A DNA stretch of 64,000 nucleotides. Source: Candidatus Litorirhabdus singularis. GTDB lineage: Bacteria > Pseudomonadota > Gammaproteobacteria > Pseudomonadales > Halieaceae. The position numbers and the translations under genes are program-made. The stretch lies in NCBI RefSeq assembly GCF_026262625.1, contig NZ_SHNN01000001.1:372001-436000 (forward strand), given 5' to 3'. The notes beneath the pieces are model-generated. The model was not told the DNA's origin, searched no databases, and saw nothing but the letters and a program-made list of their open reading frames with translations. The stretch's first letter is position 1; each line of letters begins with the position of its first letter. Positions 51,501 through 63,500 of this stretch are shown here, one piece after another.

Positions 51501-54500
51501 CAGGTTGTCTGCAACGTGTAGCCAATGCTCGGCGCTTCGCCAGCGTCAGGCGCAGCGTAAGTACCGCTCGGGGAAGCCGCGCCAAGGATATTGGTTCGCA
51601 GTCCGTAGAATGCGTTTGCCAGATCATCAAACGCCTCTCCACCAACCAGAGGTAGCTCAATTGCGTCTATTGAACTGGCCACACCATCTATGCCATCAAA
51701 AAATCCATCCAGCGCAGCCAACATGTTTTCTGGTTTGTCGAAATAGGCTATGAAAGCCTGTACCAGATCAAAATCGAGACTGATGCTGGGAAGAATAAAT
51801 TCATAATTTGTCTGAAACTCAAGGTTCTCATTGAGTGAAAAGCCAGCATCCAGGTGCAGCGTGTGGTCATCCACGCCATCAGCATTGCGGTCAGTGTCAA
51901 AGCCACCCAGAGGCATTGATTCAAGCGGGAAGTACATGGGCAGATCTGTCTGGGCACTGCCAAACAACTCGGCCTGGAAGGCTCCGCCCAGTTCGCCGAT
52001 ATCAAGAATACCGTCACCGTCAGCATCAGCTTCCGGATCACCCAGATTGGCATAGAACCCAAGATTCAGACCGGCCGAGCCATCAATAATGGTCAAGCCC
52101 AAAGGAGGCAGGTCCACACCGGCAATAGAAGGCAGGTTAATGGCCAGGGTCGCATCAATATCGGGCAGGTAGCCCGAGACACCGGCCGATATCCCCGTAT
52201 CCTGGTCGACGAACAGCTGTGGTTCGAATACGTTGCCAAGGTCAAACCCAAAGCCAATGTGCAGGTCAGCCTCAACATTCAGTTCTATTTGCGAGTCAAG
52301 TTGGATATCGAGCACTTCATCGAGCTCAAGGTCTATGCCCAGCCATTCGGCAAGGTCAAGATCATCAATATCAAGATTTAGGTCGTAGGCGAGTATGTCG
52401 TTTATGCCATCTGCGACGCCATCACCATCGACCCCGGTATCTGTATTGGGCGGTACCAGATACTCCAGATCGAAATCAAAAGTGAAGGCCGAATTGGCAT
52501 AACTCATTGTGATGAGCTCAACGTCACTTGCCAAACCAAAGAAGGTACGCAGCTGGCTATTGAGCTGTTCTTCCAGCTCGCCGATATTGCGAGCGGTATC
52601 GCGTACAGTGCTGATTGCATCTCTTATACCCGCAGCAATGCTGACAGCACCATCGCCCAACACATCGGCAACACTCAAGCCGATCAATGGAACGTCATCG
52701 TATAAACTGCCGTCCCGCACCCGGTACTGGCTCAGCCCAACAATCCCGGCAGCGGCAGTAGCAGCATTAGTAACTGCTGTATTATCTTGGGGCGTAGCGT
52801 CGACGTCATCCAGCTGGAAAGTCTCGATTTCCGCATAGGCAGTAACCGTGAACACATCTATTATCCGCGCGCTTTGCGGGCCGCTTTCCACGCCGAGGAG
52901 CTGACTACCTGCACCGTCTTGCCACGCATAAACACGAGCGCTACCACCAGACTCAAGATCAATAACCTGACTCAGCTGTTCACCGTCAGTTCCCAGCACA
53001 GCTGTATAAAGAGCCTGCTCATCATTGTCATAAAGACTGACTGATTCAGCACTACCCCAACGCTCCTCATACACTGTCAGAGCATTGTCTGCCTCGCTTG
53101 CGAGCACAACCCTGTCCTGGCCGACCATACCGTCTACCAGGGTTTCGAGTGTTTCAAGAATCATGTCGAGCGAGATACTGCCAAATTCAACGAGACTGCT
53201 CATATCGGTGAATTTCAGTGTCGCTGGAATAGAAGCCAGCAACGAAGTTAATGAAGCGCCAGGCTGGAGCAGCGCACTTGAGGCAGAAATAAAACCAACG
53301 CCGTCGCTTATACCATCCAGAGCGCCACTCCAAGACACGGGCAGCACTACTTCATAGCGTGTACCCTCGCCCAACTCTGGCAATCCAATCAAGCTACCGG
53401 TCGTATCACTGACCAGATCGCTATAGCTTAATTTGCCATCGACGTTCATCCCGGCTGAGGCGTCCAGCGAAATAAGCGCATCATTTACAGCCAGACCGAA
53501 TGGGCCCAAACTAACACCGAAGTCTACCGTCTTGACTAAAAGTCCATCAGCAACAGTCGACGCAACTTCTTCGTTGACGGTAATGGTTGTGGTGTCGCTA
53601 TAGACGTTGTAAACAACGCTTTTTACGCTATATAAGTTGTCGTTTTCAGTTGAACCCGCAACAGAAAACCTGTCTCCCTCCTGGAACAGGCCAGTCGTAG
53701 AAATGGCGCCCGCTGTCGAAGGCACAAATTCATGATTTCCGGCGATAGTGAAGCTACCCTCCGGACCATCGGTGGCATCGATTATGGCCTGCTGCTCTTC
53801 TCCAAAATTGACGTGGGCATCAAGAGCCGGATCAAGAACATAGAACTCCCCATCGTTATCCAAACCAAAGGAAAAATTCAGCATCACATCAGCATTCAAT
53901 GCCAGCGGCCTCGACTGAGTGGCTTCCAAGCCAAGATCAAAGGGCAGCTCTATCCCGTAGGCTGAGAAGTCGAGTTCCAAACTGGCAAGATCAAGGTCTA
54001 AGGCTTCACTGTAGCTTGCCAGTGTTATGGCAGCGCTGTAGCCCTGCGAGCTGGCATCGCGGGTGACCGAGATTGAATCATCACCCTGCAGGGCATTTAG
54101 CAAATCATTCGGGTTAGCCGCATCGCCAGCGCTATCAAAGTAGCCGTTGACGGTAGTGGAAAATTCGCTAACTTTACCTTGAATGACCGAGCCATACTGG
54201 CCGAAGCCACCCAGAATATCTTTCAGGTTTTTATCGACCAGGGGGATTGTAATGTCTGACAAATAGCTATCGAGCCGCGTACCAAAATTGGTACTCCAAT
54301 CAGCAAGCGCGTTCAGGCCATTGACCAGTTTATCCTGTGAAGAGAGTGCGTTTGCATTTTCCGTCGAGGGATTAAGGCGCATACCAGCAGCTAATGTCGT
54401 ATTCATCAGATCCGGCGTTACTTCAGATTCCGGGTGTGTAATACCCATCACATGACCCAGCTCATGCATCAACACGGTCATCAGATCGACGCCAGCGGGA

Positions 54501-57500
54501 GGCGTAACCGCTGCAAACTCAGTATCATCAAAGGGGGTCGCACCAATATACCACCCCGCCCCGGCTGCATTATCATCCAATGTTACCGTATAGGTATCCG
54601 TGTCGGCATCATAGGTACTGCCCGCCAACTGCCCCGACTCACCCGCGACAGCAGCAACAATATACTGAATATTGAAAGGCACACTCGTACCGTTGGGTAG
54701 TACCTGATTCCAGCGGCTAATCGCTTCATCAAGAACGGCATTAATGTCGCTGGCCCCTGCCGCTGTGATTGTAGCCGGCTCAGTTACAGTTGCAGGTGCA
54801 GTTGCCAGAGTAGCCGCTGCTGACGCCTGTAAAGCCAGAGACTGTGTATCTGCTGGTTGTAATGCAGGCACCGTCGTCGCCAGCAAGGTCCCCTCTCTTG
54901 CCTTCGGTACCAGTTGAAAAAATTCACCAATCGAGTCCTCTGTGGTTTTAGGAACAATAATCGTGAAATCCCCTTTGGCCACAACCTTGTTGGCCTTGCC
55001 ATCCTCACTGGTCCAGCTATATTCGACCCAGCCATCAGCTAATGTCTTACCGTAACGGGGGACCGTGAGCTCGGAGAAATCCAGTACATCCGCCCCTCCC
55101 ATGCCATAAACAACATCGCTACCGCTGTTATCGCTAAACGAAAAGGTGTTAGCGCCGTCATCCCCAATCAATACATCATCACCGTTACCGCTGACGATAT
55201 TCTGGATATTCTTCAGCGACGCCACGTCGGCCAAACCCACGCCGTAGGGGCTGACAATATAGTTGGGGATGGCTTGCCCGCTAGTGAAAGTGATATCAAA
55301 GGAGCCGACTTGCCCAGCAACTGCTGTTACATCTGCAACCGGGCTTCCAAGATCTTCCAGCGCTGTCTTTACGTCATCTGCTGATGCGTCCCAGGGCAGC
55401 ACAACAGAATCAAAGCCAGTATTCGTAGCAATAGATATAGTGAATGATCCCTCCGTGCCATCAATCACCAACCGTTGGCCGCGGCTATTCTCCAAAAATG
55501 CTACGGAACCCACCGCTCCCGCTGCCGACTCGACACTCAGTGCTAGCGCAGCTTCGACTGGCGTTATCGTGATAACGCCATTTTCATCGGTAGTTACGGA
55601 GTAAGATTCAGGAGCGATAGCATCCAGCGTCGATTGAACCTGCGCAGCATCCGCATCAAATCTCAAGGCTGTCGAGCTGAGCGTACCGTTATTCGAGGAG
55701 AGGGAATAGTAGCCACTATCGGCATTAACGGTTAACACACCGTCACCATCAATGGCCCCAGTTGTAGGTACACCCCCGCTTTGCAATCCGGGTGACAGGT
55801 TAACGCTTAACGCCGTTGGGCCCTGGTATACAATATGAAACAGTGCGCCGGTCTTGCCAATCGCTACCTCGTATATCTTATCGAGCGCATCGAGCGCAGC
55901 AGTTAAATCACTTACCGTCGCATCCCAGGCAATGGGTGCTGTTGTTTCAGCACCCACAGTGATCGAATAAAAGCCACTGGTTGCCTGCACGTCTAGATCG
56001 ACGACCGATTGCATGCCTGCTGTCCCGGGTACTTCTGCATTTAGCAGACGTTCTGGGCGCACAAAACTTTGCACCGGATTTGAAACTGAATTTTGTGCCT
56101 TTAGAACAGGCATTGAACCCGGCGCGCTGGGAGTGATCTTTATGCTGTAGCCGCGATCAAGCTTGGTCACAGCGGCCGCAGCAATGGAATCGAATTTCTC
56201 CAATGCAGCTTTAACATCAGCTGCCGTTGCATTGATATTTAGGTCAGTAGTGGTACCCGTCTCCTCCGTGCTGGAATCATCAGTGAGGATAAATTTACTG
56301 GGAAACACCTGATTTAAAGTGAGCAGGTATATATCCCCCGCACCACTGGTATTAACTGCCGCTCCTATTTGCAGGTCGACAGTAAGATCAGAAGGGCGAT
56401 CAAGATCTCTATTATCGGGATCTACAATCAGGTCGCCAAATGCGACAGTATTGCTACTGCTCTTCTTGTTCGGATCGGAGGGCTCATCCAAGCCCAGATT
56501 AACGTTACCCAAACCCCGCTGTGTTCCGTCGACGGTGTCAAAACCGCCCTGGCCAATGGTAAATATATTGTCCTCGCTATTACCAATAAGGATATCGTTC
56601 CCTCTGGACCCGATAACATGCTGAAGATTTGACACGCCATTATTGATCGGAGACAGATCGCCATTGCCTAACGGAATGATGTTGCTTAAACCGGCCGCTC
56701 GGCCACCCAATACGCCGGAAGCCTTGCCATATTCCACTACGCGACCTTCATAGTCGCCAATAATCGGGACACTAAACGGCGGTATCACCTGATACTCAAT
56801 GCCCGCCGTGCCATTCACATTCACACTACCGGTGTAGTCGCTGTAATCCAGTATCAACTGACCGATCTGAACGTAGGTGATTACCCCGTCTAACCGCGCA
56901 TCGCCATGGAATCTGACGGTGCTCTTATTTTCGCCCAGCATCAGGTTCTCAATGCCAGTCGCAATAATGTAGTTGGCACCGAACTCGGAGCTACTGCCAA
57001 ATGTGGTGCCTGTAAGAGCCGTATTTCTAACAGTAATTAAATTGGCGCCAACACTAACCGAGGGAACCCCTGCGCCAAATGTGGAGAGCTCCTTATTCCA
57101 ACGATCGACATTATCTGACGTCACGCTCCAGATATCGACAATGGTGTCACCAGAGTCCACCTTCCTTAAATCAAGCGTGTCGTAGCCAAAATTGAATGGG
57201 TCTACCCCTAGAACATTGAAAGTTGGCAGCTCAAAAACAGCCGCCGCGCCCCAGATACCACTGAAGGCATAGGTATCACCACCCGTTAAACCGGATAGCA
57301 GATGCACACCCGGCGCAAATGTCTGCTCACCAAGTCGGAGCTTGCCGCTGATTAATGAAGAGGTAACGGTGTTGGACAAAAATTTCGCTACGGACTTGCT
57401 GGTATCAGACCCACCGAGTTTACTAGCTGCCGACTCTGCAAGCTGACTGATTAAATTACCGCCTACGGTAAAGACGTTCTGTCCCAAAGAAGTGACGCCC

Positions 57501-60500
57501 GGAGACGCCACGGACGCAGACGCCTTTGCCAGCAGTGCCTCCTGGTAACCCAGCGAAGAACCCAGCAGGAGATTCACACCCGGGCCATAGGTGACGTTAG
57601 ACATATTTTGCAAAATGCCGGTGAACCCGGTTTTAGCGCCCTCGCTGAACGGATTGCCCTTTTGGGCAATCTGGGAAAAATCGCCCTCCACCAGAGCAGT
57701 CATCACATCGTGCTTACGAACATCGCCATAGCGCACATACCAGCTATCTGCTCCGCTGGCATTAACTACGCGAAAGTCGGGGGGAAGATTGGAGTTAGCC
57801 GCATCTAACGCCGCTCTGATAGCAACTCTGGTATTCTCCTGTGACGGCCCGATATCAATGCCTTGCGTAATAACGCCATTGAAATTCAGCTGGAACTCGC
57901 TGACCGCGGGTTTGTTGCGAATGATCTTTTGTATCTCAGCTCTGGCCGCAGAACCATTATCGACGGTCAAGACAACTGCCTTGGCACCAGGAGCATCAGG
58001 TAGGGTTTTGGCCAAATTGCTAGAGTCAATTTCTAGCAAGGGCACTCCCATGCCCGCAGGGTCGACAAATTCGACCCGGAATGGAGAGCCAGGAGTTCCA
58101 TCGCCAGTCACATTGACGGCGTTGATATTAGACAGGCCTTCCAGAGCAGCATCGATGCGACTTGAAGTAATTGGTGTGTCTAATGTGACAGTTGCTTTTT
58201 TCCCGCCGTAGCTGATTTCAAAACTACCGCTATCCGCGCCATTGAGATGGAAGGTCTGGATCATATTAACGGACTCTGTACCCGCCTCTATAACTCCAGT
58301 GGCATCAATGCTGACGCTATCACGATAGACGTTAACCTTACCAACGTTTGCAACGATGGCAGCGGTTGGTTTCGTGAGGTTGACGACATTATCGACCATC
58401 AACCTGGATACCTCACCCTGCACCTTAGCTGCAGCAAAGGTAATAACAAGGCCCGTTGTCGCATTACCCTCAACCGTCACACCAGCATCACCGAGCTTAT
58501 CGTCTGCATTTAGTAAATCGGCAACGTGAGTTCTTAGCGTATCGCCGGTGTTATTTGTTACATTCACCGTCACTTTGCCGGCTAGACTCGCCAGCCCAGC
58601 CCGCTTGATTTCATAATTAAGATCAAACGTACCTGCGGTCGCGCCGTCCAGTATCAGCCTCTGCACCTGCGCCTTGTTGGTTGCATATTCTGGGTCGGCG
58701 GGATCTGCAGCTGCAGCTGCGATGACCACTGGCCCAGCGGAAGGGTCTTGCTCTCGGGCCTCTGCAGTAGCCTTAACATCAGTGACATCCAGTTTTACAT
58801 TGGACGTGAATGCGATTTTGAACTTATTGTCTCCACGGTTCTCAACGCCAACCAACCGGAATGGCAACGTATTTACCTTGATCAGACTGGCGAGTTCAGA
58901 TTCAAGCATATCCTCTGTCCAGTCGACTTTGGCTAAAGCCATTGTCGAAACAACGCCTCCTTGCACGGTCGTCAATTGCAACTGGTACTTCTCAACCAAA
59001 AGCGGATTTGGATTTGATCCAGCATCGGACAAAGCGCCCAGGTCCAGTATCAACTCCATACCGTTAAGGTCACTGTCAGGGTTGATCTCTTCGACCTCTG
59101 GGCTCACGAGAATAGCCAGCGGATCTACTTCAGCGAAGGTCAATGCCGCGTAATCAACACCCGGTGTCGTGAAAAGAATATCCCATTCACCGGGCTTTTC
59201 TCCTACACCTACTCTGACAAGGTTCGGCTGTCCGGCGACCCTGCCAAGCGCGGTGTCGAGTGCCGACTCTATCGCCTGTGCAACCTGCGCGGTGGTTTGA
59301 CCTTTCAGGGCAATTTCAGCCGTTTTAGCGATCGCTTCCTCAGTAGCAGTTGCTGCAGCTTGCAAGGTAAATGAACCAAAATTTGCATCGGGAATAACCA
59401 GTCGTTGAATCTCATTACCAATACGAGCGTCGGCCACTTTATAAACGCCGACACTGCCCTGCGAAAAATTGGCAAGATTTGTATACAGCGGACTCGATGG
59501 CTGTGAACCGGAAAAGTCCACAGTATTGATCGTGCGGATATTGGGCAAATCAAGCTGGACCGCCTGCAATAGCACATTGATATCGGCAAGCGCCGTCAAC
59601 GGCCTGAACCCCTTTTGCCCAATGAGGCTACCGGCAAAGCTGGTGCTACCGTCTATCGCAAATGTGTTGTTATTCAGACCGCCAAGCACGGTGGTATTGG
59701 CATCCACATGACTGATCACCACTTTGTCATAGGTGACCTTACCCCAGTAAGCATTCCACGCGTCGGTAACAAGTGAGTTGGCAAAAAATTGCGGCAGCGC
59801 ATATTCTTTCTGGACTGTCAGCTGAGTATGACCCAAAGAGCCATTGGTAGTCGTGGTGATTATCGGCGTACCACCAACACCAGATGTAGCAACCAGTTGT
59901 TCGATATCTTTTGGTGCACTGAAGATTATGTCAAAAGTGCCGTCTACCTTGGTCTTCTTTACTGTGGCCTCACCTGCGCCCAACATGCCATCGATGGCAT
60001 TCTGGATAGCACTGAGCGCAGCGGCGTTCGTTACTCCAGCTACACTAATCGCAGTGCTAGACTGCTCATCGCCTTTTTGCCTTTCCGTTATGGCTGCCAC
60101 GCCGCCAGTCGGGTTGGTGGCGGTCATTAAAAGTTTGTCGCCATTTTCTGCAAACGTCACATCAAAGGCTTTGCTGTTGCCTTCAACGGAATTGACCACA
60201 TAGCCGTCTGGTGGTGCCAGACCTGCCTTCGCATTCAACGCAGTCTCAATTGCAGAGCGCGTTGCTTCTGCATTGACCGAGCCATCAGCGTTGCTGACGA
60301 TCACAATATTTTCTGTCGTAAGGTTATTGGTGTTAGCACCAGCCGCCTGGAAAGAGAGTGTAAAGCTTCCTGACGGGCTGCCATTCAGCAGCAAACGCTG
60401 CACCTCTTTCACTCCATAGTTCAAGGTAAAGGAGCTTGCCCCGTTCAGAGCCAACTTTTGCACCTCATTGGTGAAATCAACCTGCTCAAACTTGAACTCC

Positions 60501-63500
60501 ATCGCCGCGCTGACATTGGAGAAGTCGAGCATGAGCGCGTGACCATTTGCCGCCGCGACGCTGGTATCGATATTCAATGCACCAAGATCTCTAAAATCAT
60601 CAGGCAAGAGCGCCACCTTGGCAAGCTCACCCAGACTATTGAGGATGGTGTTGCCAAAGGTGAAGGTGTTGTCCGCATTGGCGGCGGCAATCGTTTCGAT
60701 TCTGCGCAGACCACCACCTTTACTGCCATCATCAAGGGTGCCAATGACAGCGGAGACATCTGCATTGCCAGCCTTGACCAATTTATCTGCAATGACCGTC
60801 ATCTCTGCGATATTGGTCTCACCAGGCTTGACGAAATGTATATCGAAACTTTGGCTATTGGCCGTGCCGCTGCCTGTCACTTCTACGATGTAATTGAGCG
60901 TTCCGGAGCCGATGATCCCAGTTAACTGGTTTAAAAATCCGGCTGGTTTAATCTTGTCCAGTGCTTCCTTGATAGCGTCTGCGGTTAGCGTCGGATCCGT
61001 ACTATAAGTAATTTCCTCTGATGACTTGCCACCAAAGTGCAGCGTAAACGTGCCGCTGCCGGCATTATTGATCGTCAACTGTTGAATCTCATCGCTTTGC
61101 TGACCGTCCTGCAAGCCATCAACTGACGGTGCACGTGCCAAACTATTTCCCGCCGCAGGCGCGGTCAGTGTCACATTGTCGGTGTTTCCAGCTGGACGAT
61201 TAAACTCAATTCTGAACAAATTGGGAGCAATCTGATTAACCGCACTGGTGAAGCCCGCAGGCAATTTTGCATCGAGCGCAGCCTGGATATTAAGCGCCGT
61301 CTGATCGAGGCTGGCCGGATCAATGCTTATAGCACCTGTGGCTCCACCAGGCAGGCTTGTTTGTAAGGTGAAAGTGCCCGAAGCGGCTGTACCGAGATTC
61401 AGGTCCCAAGCGGGATTGTTAGCTGCATCTCCAACCTGCGCCTGCTCCAGGACCGGCGCATCATAGGCCAGAGATACCGGAGTGATAGTCATTTTCTCTA
61501 GATTGGTTTTGCCGGGCTGCAAAAATTCCACTTCGAACGTGCTGGCACCTGTAACTGACACTCTCACGTCTGTAAAAAACTCACCCGATGACCCGATTAG
61601 TTTTCCTTTCAATGCACTCTTGATGAAACCTGCCGTAGCCGAATCGGTTGCCCCAACGGTTATTGGAGGAGTTGTTGTGAAATCCAACCCATTTTCAGGA
61701 TCCGACATTGTCAAAGAAAATTCACCGCCTGGCTTGGCGCCGGCAAGATAAATCTGCTGAATCTCGTTAAAACTACCTGAGCGCGTTACCGTCGCCGTAT
61801 CCGACCCGGCATCGAAATCCACACCGATATCACCAAAGCCGGTAACGTAGCCACCAGGCCCCTTTTTCGGCTCGGTGATACCAGCAGTACCGTTGCCTGC
61901 TACTAAGCTTCCTTTGCTCAATACATAATGCATCGGCTGATCGACGGCCGTAAAATCCAGGGTATCTGTGCCGCCGCCCTTGAATTCATTAATGACGTCC
62001 TGACCCCAGCCGTTGTTGAAGATGTAGGTATCATCCCCAGCACCACCGGTTAAGCGGTCATTGTCGGCTCCAGCAATCAAAACATCATTGCCACCACCAC
62101 CATCCAACGTGTCCATACCACCGCCACCCATCAGGATGTCGTCATCGGCGCCGCCCTCCAGCACATCGACATTTGTGCCACCCTGTAAAGTGTCGTTGCC
62201 CGAGCCGCCGACCAGCTTATCGGTGCCGTCTCCGCCGGCCAGAAAATCATTGCCCGCACCCCCACTCAATACATCGCCAGTGGTATTGCCGATCAACAAA
62301 TCCTTGCCTGAGCCACCTTGAAGAGCACCGGCTTTCTGTGGATCTGTGGTGCCGACGAAGAGCAGGTCGTTGGTTGCACCACCGGTGGCCGTGGTAGCAG
62401 CCACTGCGGTGGAAACAGAAATGACGCTAGTGATTTTATCAATACCACCAACGGCATTAGCTGATTTACCTTTTGTTTTCTCTACCAGGTCTTTACTGAC
62501 TGCAACACCCTCAAGCTGTGTCGCATCGACTGTCATGATAGGAATATCCCCCGGGGCGCTGAACTCAATCTCCCAGCTGGTGTTATCTACTTTGCTCGTA
62601 ACAGCGAAAAGACCCGCGCCTGTAAATGCGTCCAATGCGGCCTGTATATTCTTGGTAGTGTTTGCCGGTTCGTCTGCGTCAAAAACAACCTCTCCCGTTT
62701 TCGCAGCACCAAGTCCCAGCACAAAACTACCACTGACTGCACCTGTAAGATCGAGCGTTTGCACTTCCTTTTCCGCGAGCGTAGTAACAGCCGGGCCTGC
62801 AGCTGCAATTTGATCTGCTGCGGCTTTAAGATTCAGGCCGGTCGCGCTCATCAGCTCCTGATCTACTGCGACCGACTGCGCCCCGCTATAGCTCGAATAG
62901 TCCAGCACTACCCGTTTGTCCGCTGCCACACCTACCGCAGAAGTGATGGCGCCCTGCAAGGCCTCGTCACTCAAAATCTTGTATGTATTATTGCCTTTGC
63001 CGCCGACGATATTGAAAATGCCAGTTGCAACAAGTTTGTAACTAATGGTTTTTTCTGCATCGACCGGGTCAGGAACAGTCGCATTAACCGTCACGGATCC
63101 GTTGGCACCCAGCTCAAACACAAGGTCGTGGGTCACGTTAGAGAAGTTCAGCTCGCCCGACTTAGGCACAACACTCTGAACTGGTGGGTTATTTGGCGGT
63201 AGTGGATTTAACCCTGAATCATCGACGACAAAGCTGTTACCCGCCAGACCCTGCCCCCAGTTGTCGTGGAAAAAATATTGATTGTCTCCCGAACTACCTT
63301 TGATCTTTTCCAGAAACTGGGCATCAACCAATTTGTTGCTATTTGGATTCGTCGTATCGACAACCTGCACACCATTCTTACCTTCAACAGCACCCTCTCC
63401 TGAAGGATAAACATCTACCCGCAGGTCCCTGGATACATTTGAAAAATCCAGCTCATCGCTGCCTGCATTTTGCTGGCCGGCAGCTATTGCCTTAGAATCA

